DNA from: Bradyrhizobium sp. SZCCT0148
GTDB lineage: Bacteria; Pseudomonadota; Alphaproteobacteria; Rhizobiales; Xanthobacteraceae
Length of the DNA: 64,000 nucleotides
Assembly: GCF_018129985.1 (NCBI RefSeq)
Contig: NZ_JAFCKT010000003.1
Span: 528,501 to 592,500, forward strand
Reading direction: 5' to 3'
The notes beneath the pieces are model-generated. The model had not been told where the DNA came from. It saw only the letters and a program-made list of their open reading frames with translations, and searched no databases. The position numbers were made by a program, and so were the translations under genes. Shown piece after piece: positions 24,793 through 33,818 of the stretch (positions are counted from its first letter, which is position 1; each line of letters opens with the position of its first letter).

Positions 24793-26892
24793 ATGCCTCG
24801 CGACAGCGACAAAAACAACGATTCCCGCGGCCGGCGAGGCCCTCCCAAGGGTGGGCGCAGCGGCAAGCCGCGCGGCCCCGAGAAGAAGTTCGCCAAGCGC
24901 GGCCCCGAGGGCAGGAGCGATAGCCGCCCGCCCCGTGGCGACCGCGACAGCCGTCCGTTCCGCCCCCGCGCGGACGGCGACGCCCCGCGCCGCGACTTCA
25001 GCGACCGGCCGAAATTCAACCGCGACGACCGGCCTCGCGAGGATCGCGGCGAGCGCAGCTTCAAGCCGCGCGGCGACCGGCCCTTCTCCGATCGCACCTC
25101 GCGCGATGGCGAGAAGCGCCCCTTCAAGCCGCGTGGTGATCGCCCCTCCTATGGCCGCGACGACCGTCCGCCGCGCCGGGATCGCGACGACTCCCGCCCC
25201 GCCGGCCGGACCGGTGACAGAAAGTTCGGCGACAAGAAGCCCTACGCGCCGCGCGGCGACCGTCCGGACCGCAAGTTCGACGGCGAGCGGAAGTTTTCAC
25301 GGGGCGCCCCCGACCGCGGACCGCGCGACGATCGTGGCGAGCGCAGCTTCAAGCCGCGCGGAGACCGCCCGAATTTTGATCGCGGTGATCGTGCGCCGCG
25401 CGGCGACCGTCCGGAGCGCAAGTTCGACGGCGAGCGAAAGTTTTCGCGAGGCGCACCGGATCGCGATCGCGGGCCGCGCAAGGATTTCGGCGGCCGTGAC
25501 CGCGGCGGGGACAAGCCCTGGCAAAAGCGCGAAGGCGGCGATGACCGTCCGCGCTTCTCGCGTTCCCGCGACGATCGCGCAACGGGCGATCGTCCGTTCC
25601 GCGAGCGGCCCAAATTCGATCGGCCGCGCGAGGACCGTCCGAAGTTCGACCGGCCGCGCCGTGACGGCGATGGCGACCGTGGCGGACGTGGCGGCGACCG
25701 GCCGACATTCAACCGGCCGCGCGAGGGCTCGGAAGGCCGTTCCGACTGGCACGAGCATCCGCGCAGCGAGGGCCGTTTCGGCGATCGTCCGCGCCGTGAA
25801 AACGAGGACGAGAGCCGGATCTTCGAAAAGCGCCCGGCCTTCGGCGGCCGCGGCGCCTATCGCGAGCGCGACCGCGATTCCGATCGCCGCCCGCGCCGGG
25901 AAGAAGAGCCGAAGCCGAAGAAGGCCGGCGAGCGCATCGCCAAGGCGCTGGCCCGCGCGGGACTGGCCTCGCGCCGCGATGCCGAGGAGATGGTCACGCA
26001 GGGCCGTGTCACCGTCAACGGCCGCATCATCAACTCGCCCGCGCTCGACATCACCAAGAACGACGTCGTTCTGGTCGACGGCAAGCCGTTGCCGGAGCGC
26101 GAGCGCACGCGGCTGTTCCTCTATCACAAGCCGCGCGGGCTGATGACCACGCATGACGACCCCGAGGGCCGTCCGACCGTGTTCGACAATCTGCCGGAAG
26201 GCCTGCCGCGGCTGATCAGCGTCGGCCGGCTCGATTTCAACACCGAGGGCCTGCTGCTGCTCACCAATGACGGCGGGCTGGCGCGCACGCTCGAGCTGCC
26301 GGACACCGGCTGGCTGCGCCGCTATCGCGTTCGCGCCCATGGCGACGTCACCCAGGCGCAGCTCGACGCGCTCAAGGACGGCGTGGAGATCGAGGGCGTC
26401 AAATACGGCCCGATCGACGCGACGCTGGAGCGCGACCAGGGCGCCAATGTCTGGCTGGTGTTCGCGATCCGCGAAGGCAAGAACCGCGAGGTGCGCAATG
26501 TCTGCGCGCATCTCGGGCTCGAGGTGAACCGGCTGATCCGCGTCTCCTACGGCCCGTTCCAGCTCGGCGAAGTGCCCGAAGGCGAGGTCGAGGAGATCAA
26601 GTCCCGCGTGCTGCGCGACCAGCTCGGCGAGAAGATCATCGAGAAGTCGGGCGCGCAGTTCGACGTGCCGCAGAAATCTTCTTCACAAGACGGCGAAACG
26701 CCGCGCGAGAAGAAGCCGGCCAGCAAGCGCGACGTGATCGCCGACCGCAAGGGCCGCCGCGTGCTGGTGCAGCGTACCGGCAGCGAGGAGGCGCGTGAGC
26801 GCAACGAGGCCGAAGCCAGCGGCTACGGCCCGCCGCGCCGTCCCAAGCGCGGCTATCACGGCAAGCGCGACCTGACGCCGAAGGAGGACTAG
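24793..26892 (+). CDS. rluB: 23S rRNA pseudouridine synthase RluB family with long RD-rich N-terminal tail
   Basis: A 699-aa protein. Residues about 377-430 form an S4 RNA-binding domain (ERIAKALARAGLASRRDAEE, GRVTVNGR). Residues 440-640 are a pseudouridine synthase of the RsuA/RluB/E/F group with catalytic Asp481 in GRLDFNTEGLLLLTNDG. RluB modifies U2605 of 23S rRNA (E. coli numbering); the exact target here is inferred. The first 375 residues are extraordinary: almost all Arg, Asp, Gly, Pro, Lys, Phe and Ser in repeats such as ERSFKPRGDRP (three times) and RKFDGERKFSRGAP (twice). The C-terminal 60 residues are also basic and disordered. A typical RluB is 250-300 aa. It is followed by rsmD with only two bases between. 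Confidence 0.88.
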   Translation: MPRDSDKNNDSRGRRGPPKGGRSGKPRGPEKKFAKRGPEGRSDSRPPRGDRDSRPFRPRADGDAPRRDFSDRPKFNRDDRPREDRGERSFKPRGDRPFSDRTSRDGEKRPFKPRGDRPSYGRDDRPPRRDRDDSRPAGRTGDRKFGDKKPYAPRGDRPDRKFDGERKFSRGAPDRGPRDDRGERSFKPRGDRPNFDRGDRAPRGDRPERKFDGERKFSRGAPDRDRGPRKDFGGRDRGGDKPWQKREGGDDRPRFSRSRDDRATGDRPFRERPKFDRPREDRPKFDRPRRDGDGDRGGRGGDRPTFNRPREGSEGRSDWHEHPRSEGRFGDRPRRENEDESRIFEKRPAFGGRGAYRERDRDSDRRPRREEEPKPKKAGERIAKALARAGLASRRDAEEMVTQGRVTVNGRIINSPALDITKNDVVLVDGKPLPERERTRLFLYHKPRGLMTTHDDPEGRPTVFDNLPEGLPRLISVGRLDFNTEGLLLLTNDGGLARTLELPDTGWLRRYRVRAHGDVTQAQLDALKDGVEIEGVKYGPIDATLERDQGANVWLVFAIREGKNREVRNVCAHLGLEVNRLIRVSYGPFQLGEVPEGEVEEIKSRVLRDQLGEKIIEKSGAQFDVPQKSSSQDGETPREKKPASKRDVIADRKGRRVLVQRTGSEEARERNEAEASGYGPPRRPKRGYHGKRDLTPKED

Positions 26893-26894
26893 GC

Positions 26895-27449
26895 TTGCGC
26901 GTCGTCGGCGGTCGCTTGAAGGGGCGCAATCTCGCTTCACCGTCCTCGCGCGACATCCGCCCCACGGCGGACCGCCTGCGCGAGTCCGTGTTCAACATCC
27001 TCGTGCACGCCTATGACGATCCGATTCAAGATGCGCGCGTGCTCGATCTCTTCGCCGGCACCGGCGCGCTCGGCATCGAGGCCTCGTCACGCGGCGCGAA
27101 ATTCGTGCTGTTCGTCGACAACGGCGCGGAGGCGCGGGCGCTGCTGCGCAACAACGTCGAAGCGCTCGGCCTCGGCGGCGTGACCAAGGTCTATCGCCGC
27201 GATGCGACCGATCTCGGGCCTGCGCATCCGGTCGAGCCGTTCTCGCTGGCATTCCTCGATCCGCCCTACGGGAAGGGCTTCGCGGAGAAGGCGCTCGCGT
27301 CCTTGCGCGACGGCGGCTGGCTGACGCCCGGCGCGTTGCTGGTGGTGGAAGAGGCGAAGGCCGCGCAATTCGCGACGCCGGATGGCTTCGAGGAGCTGGA
27401 GCGGCGGGCGTATGACGACACGGAATTCGTGTTTCTGAGGAAGCCGTAG
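26895..27449 (+). CDS. rsmD: 16S rRNA (guanine-966 N2)-methyltransferase RsmD
   Basis: A 184-aa SAM-dependent methyltransferase acting on G966 of 16S rRNA in the assembled 30S subunit. Motif I is VLDLFAGTGALGIEASSRGA (49-68) and motif IV is FLDPPYGKGF with DPPY at 122-125, the N6/N2 methyltransferase signature. The N-terminus MRVVGGRLKGRNLASP is typical. The TTG start at 26895 follows AAGGAGG (26881-26887) with ideal spacing, and the preceding stop is two bases away, so it is coupled to the rluB-type gene. Both genes modify rRNA. Confidence 0.95.
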   Translation: MRVVGGRLKGRNLASPSSRDIRPTADRLRESVFNILVHAYDDPIQDARVLDLFAGTGALGIEASSRGAKFVLFVDNGAEARALLRNNVEALGLGGVTKVYRRDATDLGPAHPVEPFSLAFLDPPYGKGFAEKALASLRDGGWLTPGALLVVEEAKAAQFATPDGFEELERRAYDDTEFVFLRKP

Positions 27450-27467
27450 CCGCATACGCAGCTCTCG

Positions 27468-27556
27468 CAGGGTGGGCAAAGGCGCAAAGCGCCGTGCCCA
27501 CGATCTCTGCGTGATCGAGAGAGGTGGTAGGCACGCTTCGCTTTGCCCACCCTACG
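27468..27556. repeat. dispersed palindromic repeat, family A, copy 2
   Basis: CAGGGTGGGCAAAGGCGCAA opens and CTTCGCTTTGCCCACCCTA closes a long inverted repeat between the convergent ends of rsmD and mutL. It is closest to copy 3 (60381-60471) in the AAAGCGCCGT section. Confidence 0.88.
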
Positions 27557-27576
27557 GCACCGTCACTGCGGGGCCG

Positions 27577-29388
27577 TCACCGTCGCCCGAACAGCTTCTC
27601 CACGTCGCTCAGCTTCAGCTCGACATAGGTCGGCCGGCCGTGATTGCACTGGCCGGAGTTCGGGGTCTCCTCCATCTCGCGGAGCAGCGCGTTCATCTCT
27701 TCCGGCCGCAACCTGCGGCCGGCGCGCACCGAGCCGTGGCAGGCCATCGTTGCGGCGACGTGCATCAGGCGGCGTTCCAGCGGCAGCGCCTCGTCCCATT
27801 CGGCCATGTGCTCGGAGAGATCGCGCAGCAGGCCGCCCGCATTGGTCTTGCCGAGCAGCGAGGGCGTCTCGCGCACCGCGACCGCGCCGGGGCCGAAGGA
27901 TTCGATGGCGAGGCCGAAGGATGCGAGCTCCTCGCTGCGCTCGAGCAGGCGCTCCACCGTGGCCTCGTCCATCTCGACGATCTCGGGAATGAGCAGGATC
28001 TGCCGCTGCACGCCGTTCGCCGCCAGCGAGGCCTTCAGCCGCTCATAGACGATGCGCTCATGCGCGGCGTGCTGGTCGACGATGATGAGGCCGTCGCGCG
28101 TCTGCGAGACGATATAGGTCTCGTGGATCTGCGTGCGCGCAGCGCCTAGCGGGCGGTCGACGAGATCGCTGACGGGCTGCGACTCGAACCGCACGTCAGC
28201 GCTGGGCGCGCCAACATCGAAGGCGGCCTGCGAACGCTCGTCAAAGGCAGGCGCCGCGGCGCCCTCGAACGACGGGATCGGCGCAATGGGCGCGGACGGC
28301 GAGGCGCGCCAGTCCCAGCTTGCGGGACGCGGCGTGAAGGCCGGCCGGAACGCGGACAGCGCGCTTTCGCCGCTGTTGGCCGCGGTGCGGCGGCCTTCGC
28401 GCGCGAGCCCTTCCTTCAGCCCGTGCACGATCAGCGCGCGGACGAGGCCGGCGTTGCGGAAGCGCACCTCGGTCTTGGCGGGATGGACGTTGGCGTCGAC
28501 CTCGCGCGGATCGAGCGTGACGAACAGCGCCAGCACCGGATGGCGGTCGCGCGGCAGATAGTCGGCATAGGCGCCGCGCACCGCCCCCAGGATCAGCTTG
28601 TCGCGCACCGGGCGGCCGTTGACGAAGAGATATTGCCCGAGCGCATTGGCCTTGGTCAGCGCGGGTGCTGCGGCATAGCCGGCGACGACCACGCCCTCGC
28701 GTTCGGCGTGGACCTCAAATGCGTGGCTGCGAAACTCGGCGCCCAGGATATCGCCGAGCCGCGTCAGGCGGCCGGCCGCACCAGGCAACGCCGCCGCCCA
28801 GGTCACCGGCGCGCGCTCCTCGCCGGCCAGCGTGAAGGCGATATCGGGCCGCGCCATCGCCAGCCGCCTGACCACCTCGCGGATCGCCTCGGCTTCGGTG
28901 CGGTCGGTCTTCAGGAATTTCAACCGCGCCGGCGTCGCATAGAAGAGATCGCTGACCTCGACGCGGGTGCCATGCGCCAGCGCGGCCGGCATGATCTCGG
29001 ATTTATCGCCGCCTTCGACCGTGAGTGCCCAGGCATGAGGCTCACTGGCGTGGCGCGTCGTAATCGACAACCGTGCCACGGAGCCGATCGAGGGCAGCGC
29101 CTCGCCGCGGAATCCGAGCGTGCGGATCTGGAGCAGATCCTCGTCGTCGAGCTTGGAGGTGGCGTGACGCTCGACCGCGAGCGCGAGATCTTTCGCGGTC
29201 ATGCCGCCGCCGTCATCGGTGATGCCGATCCGCCGCCGGCCGCCGCCGTCGGTGAAGACGTCGATCCGGCTGGCGCCGGCGTCGATGGCGTTCTCGACCA
29301 GTTCCTTCACCACGCTCGCCGGACGCTCGACCACCTCGCCGGCGGCGATGCGGTTGACGACCTGTTCTGGAAGCTGGCGGACGGGCAT
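27577..29388 (-). CDS. mutL: DNA mismatch repair protein MutL
   Basis: A 603-aa GHKL ATPase that links MutS mismatch recognition to strand removal. ATG at 29386-29388 starts MPVRQLPEQVVNRIAAGEVV, the near-invariant MutL N-terminus. The ATP site is formed by ELVENAIDAG (Glu/Asn), ITDDGGGM and LGFRGEALPSI. The transducer domain and a proline-rich linker follow, then a C-terminal dimerisation domain with DQHAAHERIVYERLK and ACHGSVRAG. The DQHA-x2-E-x4-E motif is the endonuclease metal site of MutL proteins outside the Dam-directed group, so nicking activity is expected (family knowledge). A GTG at 29412 would add eight residues. Confidence 0.96.
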   Translation of the reverse strand: MPVRQLPEQVVNRIAAGEVVERPASVVKELVENAIDAGASRIDVFTDGGGRRRIGITDDGGGMTAKDLALAVERHATSKLDDEDLLQIRTLGFRGEALPSIGSVARLSITTRHASEPHAWALTVEGGDKSEIMPAALAHGTRVEVSDLFYATPARLKFLKTDRTEAEAIREVVRRLAMARPDIAFTLAGEERAPVTWAAALPGAAGRLTRLGDILGAEFRSHAFEVHAEREGVVVAGYAAAPALTKANALGQYLFVNGRPVRDKLILGAVRGAYADYLPRDRHPVLALFVTLDPREVDANVHPAKTEVRFRNAGLVRALIVHGLKEGLAREGRRTAANSGESALSAFRPAFTPRPASWDWRASPSAPIAPIPSFEGAAAPAFDERSQAAFDVGAPSADVRFESQPVSDLVDRPLGAARTQIHETYIVSQTRDGLIIVDQHAAHERIVYERLKASLAANGVQRQILLIPEIVEMDEATVERLLERSEELASFGLAIESFGPGAVAVRETPSLLGKTNAGGLLRDLSEHMAEWDEALPLERRLMHVAATMACHGSVRAGRRLRPEEMNALLREMEETPNSGQCNHGRPTYVELKLSDVEKLFGRR

Positions 29389-29504
29389 GGGGGGACTCGA
29401 AAGGACGATCACGCGCTCAATTTAGTCCCGATGACGCGCAATTGCATGCGGCAAGCCCGCGCTGCCCACATCTACCGGCATCCCGACCGATCTGAGGAAC
29501 GCGG

Positions 29505-29927
29505 CTAGTCGTCGAAACCGCGGCCTCCGCCGCGTCCGGCCTTGACGTCGCTGCGGCGCTTCTTGCCCTCGAGCCGGCGTTGCTTGGAGCCGAAAGTCGG
29601 CTTTGTCGCACGCCGTGGCTTTGGCCGCACCATGGCCTCAGTCAGGATCTCGACGAGCCGGTCGATGGCATCCTGACGGTTGCGCTCCTGGGTGCGGAAG
29701 CGCTGGGCGTGGATCACGATCACGCCGTCCTTGGTCATGCGCTGGCCTGCGACGCGGGCGAGCCGGATCGCTGCATCTTCCGGCAAGGTCAGCTTGCGGG
29801 TGTCGAAGCGCAGTTGGGCCGCGGTCGACAATTTGTTGACGTTCTGCCCGCCCGGGCCGGAGGCGCGGACGAAGCCGATCTCGATGTCGTCCTCGTCGAT
29901 GACGAGATCGCGGGCTATCCGCAGCAT
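29505..29927 (-). CDS. arfB: ribosome rescue hydrolase ArfB (YaeJ)
   Basis: A 140-aa peptidyl-tRNA hydrolase that frees ribosomes stalled without a stop codon. The catalytic GGQ is in ASGPGGQNVNK (residues 26-28), and the basic C-terminal tail RPKPRRATKPTFGSKQRR and KKRRSDVKAGRGGG inserts into the empty mRNA channel in characterised homologues. ATG at 29925-29927 (MLRIARDLVIDEDD) is chosen; a longer frame to 30023 adds unlikely residues. Length equals E. coli ArfB (140 aa). It is upstream of mutL on the same strand. Confidence 0.93.
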   Translation of the reverse strand: MLRIARDLVIDEDDIEIGFVRASGPGGQNVNKLSTAAQLRFDTRKLTLPEDAAIRLARVAGQRMTKDGVIVIHAQRFRTQERNRQDAIDRLVEILTEAMVRPKPRRATKPTFGSKQRRLEGKKRRSDVKAGRGGGRGFDD

Positions 29928-30046
29928 GGTGGCACCATTCGTGATACCAGGACATATCGCGGAACATCCACGTTCGGCAATGGTGCTTGGTGGAAACGCA
30001 AATGGCCGGGCGAGCCCGGCCATTTCAGGACATTCGAACAGGGACG

Positions 30047-31417
30047 TCAGTTCGACTTCGTCGCCGGCGCTGCTGCGGTCGGCTGCGCTGCGGCTTGCGG
30101 GGCGCGGCCGACGACGACGGTCAGGAGGCCCTGGCCCCAGAGGCGCTTGGCGGCGGCCTTGGCGTCGTCCAGCGTAACGGCATCGACGATGGCATTGCGC
30201 TTCTCGATATAGTCGATCGGCAGCTTGTCCTGCTGATACTGCAGCAGCGCCTGCGCCAGCTTGGAGGAGGTGTCGAGCGCCAGCATCTGCGAGCCCTTGA
30301 GGTAGGACTTGGCCTCGTCCAGCTCCTTCTGGGTCGGACCTTCTTCCGCGATCCGGCGCACTTCCTTGTCGATGGCGTCGATGGTGTCGCCGGAACGGTC
30401 GGCACGCGTGCCGGTGTTGCCGATGAAGATCGCCGAATGCTCCATCCAGAGGAGCGATTCGAACACCGAATAGGCCAGCCCGCGCTTCTCGCGCACCTCG
30501 TGATAGAGGCGGGAAGACAATCCGCCGCCGCCGAGGATGTGATTGACGACGTAGGCCGCCATGAAGTTCGGATCGTTGCGCTTCACCCCGGGGCCGCCGA
30601 ACGTGATCACGGTCTGCGGCACGTCGAGCGTCACGAAGGCGCGCTGCGGCGGCTTTGCAGCCTCGACGTCGGGGACCGGCGTGAGGTTGGCCTTGGCAGG
30701 CAGGCTGCCGAAGGTGTGGTCCAGCAGCTTGCCGAGCGTCGCCGGGTCGACATCGCCGACGACTGCGATCTTCAGTCCGTCCTTCGCAAGCACGCGGCCG
30801 ACATAGTCCTTCATGTCGGCAACGGTGATGGTCGGCACGCTGTCGAGGGTGCCGTTGGTCTGCCGGCCATAGGGATGATCGCCGAAGGCGACCTCAAGGA
30901 ATTTGCGGCTCGCCAGCGAGGTCGGGTTGGTGGTCTCGCGGCGCAGCCCCGAGATGACCTGCGAGCGGATGCGCTCGACGTCGGCGGTGTCGAAATGCGG
31001 CGAGGTCAGCGCGCTCCTGAGCAGGTCGAAGGCCTCGTCCTTGTTGTCGCGCAGCATGCGCAGGCTGCCGCGAAAGGTGTCGCGGGTGGCGCTGAAGGAG
31101 AGCTCGATGGCGCGGCGGTCGAGCCGCTCGTGGAAGGTCTTGGAATCGAGATCGCCGGAGCCTTCGTCGAGGAGGTCACCGACGAGGTTGGCGACGCCCG
31201 ACTTGTCCTTGGGATCCTGGGCCGAGCCGCCGGCGAAGGAATATTCCATCGCGATCAGCGGCACGGTTGCGTCCTGCACGAACCAGGCCTCGATGCCGCC
31301 GGGCGATACCAGCCGCTGGATCTTTGCGGCGGCCTGTGACGGCGAGATGGCGGCGAGCGCAAGCGCAGCGCCGGTGGCGAGGGAGACGACAGCGCGTCGA
31401 AGGAAAGGATAGGTCAC
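30047..31417 (-). CDS. M16 family peptidase-like subunit lacking the zinc motif
   Basis: A 456-aa exported protein (signal peptide to about residue 30, ending PSQAAA). It has the two-lobe M16 fold: first lobe to about 220, second with GPGVKRNDPNFMAAYVVNHI and the Arg-Tyr pair in EKRGLAYSVFE. Where catalytic members have HxxEH, this has NLVGDLLDEG (77-86), so it cannot bind zinc in the usual way. In M16B heterodimers one subunit supplies zinc and the other the Arg-Tyr pair, and this is the second type. GTG start overlaps the stop of the catalytic partner (GTGA), which implies coupled synthesis at about 1:1. It degrades peptides in the periplasm (inferred). Confidence 0.88.
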   Translation of the reverse strand: MTYPFLRRAVVSLATGAALALAAISPSQAAAKIQRLVSPGGIEAWFVQDATVPLIAMEYSFAGGSAQDPKDKSGVANLVGDLLDEGSGDLDSKTFHERLDRRAIELSFSATRDTFRGSLRMLRDNKDEAFDLLRSALTSPHFDTADVERIRSQVISGLRRETTNPTSLASRKFLEVAFGDHPYGRQTNGTLDSVPTITVADMKDYVGRVLAKDGLKIAVVGDVDPATLGKLLDHTFGSLPAKANLTPVPDVEAAKPPQRAFVTLDVPQTVITFGGPGVKRNDPNFMAAYVVNHILGGGGLSSRLYHEVREKRGLAYSVFESLLWMEHSAIFIGNTGTRADRSGDTIDAIDKEVRRIAEEGPTQKELDEAKSYLKGSQMLALDTSSKLAQALLQYQQDKLPIDYIEKRNAIVDAVTLDDAKAAAKRLWGQGLLTVVVGRAPQAAAQPTAAAPATKSN

Positions 31418-32808
31418 GAACGCTTCTCCTCGCGCTTGGCGGCACTAGTGTCCTTGATCAGGTAGCCCGTCACCGAGCGCTTCTTCTCGAGCCATTTCTG
31501 GGCGACGGCGCGGACCTGCTCGGCGGTGACCGCGCGGATGCGGTCGGGCCAGCTCCTGATGTCCTCGATCGACAGGCCGGTGGTCAGCGCGCCGCCATAC
31601 CAGCGTGCCAGCACTGCCTGATTGTCCTGGGCGTAGATCGCTTCCGCGATCAGCTGGGTCTTCACCCGCTCCAGATCCTCTGCGCGGATCGGGTTCTGCG
31701 CGACATTGGCGATGACGGCGTCGACCGCCTGCTCGACCTCTGCGAAGCTGACGCCGGGTTTCGGCGCGGCCGAGACGGCGAACTGGGTTGGGTCGAGTGA
31801 GATGCTCGAATAGCTGGCGTTGGCGGAGACTGCGAGCGGCTTGTCGACGACGAGGGCGCGGTAGAGATAGGAATTGCTGCCGCTGCCCATCAGCTGCGCC
31901 AGTACGTCGAGGGCCGCGCTTTCACCGGCCGCGGCCGTGGTCGCCGAGGGCACCAGATAATAACGCCGCATGCTCGGCTGCTCGACGCGTGGGTCGGCCA
32001 GCGTGACGGTGCGCGGCGCGGCGGGCTCCGGCTCCTGCGGACGGACGCGCCGTGCCGGAATCGCTGGCTGGGCCGGGATTGCGCCGAAATTGCGCTCGAC
32101 CAGCGGGCGGATGTCGGCGGCCTCGACGTCGCCGGCGATCACCAGGATCGCGTTGTTCGGCGCGTAGAAGCGGCGGTAGAAGGCGAGCGCGTCCTCGCGA
32201 TCGAGCTTCTCGATCTCCTGGTGCCAGCCGATCACGGGACGGCCGTAGGGATGATTGAGATAGAGCGCGGCCATGATCTGCTCGTTCAGCCGCGCGTCCG
32301 GATTGTTGGCGACGCGCATGTTGTACTCTTCGAGCACGACGTCGCGCTCGGGCAGCACGTTCTCGTCCTTGAGGACGAGGCCGGTCATGCGATCCGCCTC
32401 GAACTCCATCATGGTCGCCAGCTGCTCTTTCGGCACGCGCTGGTAATAGTTGGTGTAGTCGACCGAGGTGGAGGCATTTTCGTTGCCGCCGACGCGAAGC
32501 ACGGTCTGGGAGAATTCGCCGACCGGATGCTTCGAGGTGCCCTTGAACATCAGGTGCTCGAGGAAGTGGGCGAGGCCGGACTTGCCCGGCGTTTCGTCGG
32601 CCGAACCGACCTTGTACCAGATCATCTCGGTGACGACGGGCGTGCGGTGATCGGGGATCACCACGACCTGCATGCCGTTGCCGAGCGTGAAGCTGGCGGG
32701 CGGGGCCGATGTGACCGTGGTCTGGGCAAGAGCCGCGCCCGATGTCAGGACACTGGTCGAAAGCAGCGCGGCAAGGAGACAGGCAGCCGATCGGTTTGCG
32801 GACATCAT
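31414..32808 (-). CDS. M16 family zinc peptidase (catalytic subunit)
   Basis: A 464-aa exported peptidase with signal peptide MMSANRSAACLLAALLSTSV continuing LTSGAALAQT. HFLEH at 81-85 is the inverted zinc motif HxxEH, with Glu84 as the base. The downstream third ligand is provided by the conserved E in VLPERDVVLEEYNMR. The second lobe has GSNSYLYRALV in place of the Arg-Tyr pair. It belongs with the zinc-less subunit encoded just downstream, as in mitochondrial-processing-peptidase-like M16B pairs. AAAGGATC before the ATG is the ribosome binding site. The gene starts the pair and is preceded by 190 bases without a gene. Confidence 0.93.
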   Translation of the reverse strand: MMSANRSAACLLAALLSTSVLTSGAALAQTTVTSAPPASFTLGNGMQVVVIPDHRTPVVTEMIWYKVGSADETPGKSGLAHFLEHLMFKGTSKHPVGEFSQTVLRVGGNENASTSVDYTNYYQRVPKEQLATMMEFEADRMTGLVLKDENVLPERDVVLEEYNMRVANNPDARLNEQIMAALYLNHPYGRPVIGWHQEIEKLDREDALAFYRRFYAPNNAILVIAGDVEAADIRPLVERNFGAIPAQPAIPARRVRPQEPEPAAPRTVTLADPRVEQPSMRRYYLVPSATTAAAGESAALDVLAQLMGSGSNSYLYRALVVDKPLAVSANASYSSISLDPTQFAVSAAPKPGVSFAEVEQAVDAVIANVAQNPIRAEDLERVKTQLIAEAIYAQDNQAVLARWYGGALTTGLSIEDIRSWPDRIRAVTAEQVRAVAQKWLEKKRSVTGYLIKDTSAAKREEKRS

Positions 32809-32997
32809 GATCCTTTAGGAAAGACCGAGGTCCGGATGTCCGGCTCGGAGGCACGGCATGCTACACCGTGCGGCTGAGGCTTCGCGTCACGAAGCAGAGA
32901 ACTCAACGCGGTGGCAAGTTACTGATCAGCAATCAATGCACCTCGGCCGGCGGACATGATCGCCGGCGCGGGGTTTCGCGTCTGTGGGACCGGAACG

Positions 32998-33723
32998 CTA
33001 TTGTTCCTTATCCTTGCCCGACATGATGTCGAAATAGGTCCGTCGCGACTTGTCCGGCCCGGCGCCGTAGGCGTAGTTCGGCGACGGCGTCTGATAGCCC
33101 GGCGGCGGCTCGACCAGCGACTGGCGCGGCGGCTCGGTGGTGAATTTCTTTTCTTCGGTGGCGTTGCCGCCCTTCATCATATTCCACAGACCGCCGGAGA
33201 AGCCGAGTTCGGCGGGGCTGAGCGACGGATTGCCGTTGGTGCCGGGCTGGATCGGATCGTTGCTTGTCCGGGGGGCTGCGGCGACTTCGCCGGCCTTCAT
33301 CTCGGCGGGCGTCAGCGGCCGGGCGACCTGCCAGTTTTCCGTTTCCTTGGTCGCCTTCTTGCGCGCGGCGATAGCTTCCTTGCGGCGCTTTTCCTCGGGG
33401 TCCTTGGGCCAGTTCGGCGCGGCCTTGGCCTGGGTCGCGGGAGGCGGCAGGTCGAGCTTTGGCGGCACGACCAGCGGCGAGCGCTCTCGGTATTCGATGC
33501 CGGGCTTTTCCATGCTCTTGGCGCCGATGCCGGACATCAGATTGTCGATGATCTTCTCTTCGAAGGTCATTCCGTCATCTTCATCGTCGTCGTCACCGGC
33601 ACGGGCCGCCCCGGCCGACAGGACGAGACCGATGCCGAGTGCGACAGCCGACAATTTCAACGCCTGCCAAAGCCCCGATCGGGGGTCTCGAACCATCGAC
33701 ATGCTGGTCTTCGAGCTGCGCAT
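32998..33723 (-). CDS. exported hypothetical protein (241 aa)
   Basis: Start at ATG 33721-33723, giving MRSSKTSMSMVRDPRSGLWQ, then a hydrophobic signal segment (ALKLSAVALGIGLVLSAG) and AARAGD. After it come acidic DDDDEDDG and a mostly disordered Pro/Lys-rich body. Conserved-looking islands are FEEKIIDNLMSGIGA, an ELGFSGGLWNMM region and the end RRTYFDIMSGKDKEQ. It sits between lspA and the M16 pair on the same strand. The family is common in Bradyrhizobium and related genera but lacks a known function. The N-terminal frame can be extended to 33762 or 33795. Confidence 0.75.
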   Translation of the reverse strand: MRSSKTSMSMVRDPRSGLWQALKLSAVALGIGLVLSAGAARAGDDDDEDDGMTFEEKIIDNLMSGIGAKSMEKPGIEYRERSPLVVPPKLDLPPPATQAKAAPNWPKDPEEKRRKEAIAARKKATKETENWQVARPLTPAEMKAGEVAAAPRTSNDPIQPGTNGNPSLSPAELGFSGGLWNMMKGGNATEEKKFTTEPPRQSLVEPPPGYQTPSPNYAYGAGPDKSRRTYFDIMSGKDKEQ

Positions 33724-33818
33724 CACTGTACCTGTTCCATATTGTGTCAGATCGCCGCGCATGAGCGGCAAACCCTCGCAAAGGCCGGGTTCCACCTGCC
33801 GGTCCGTATCGGCCGGGA

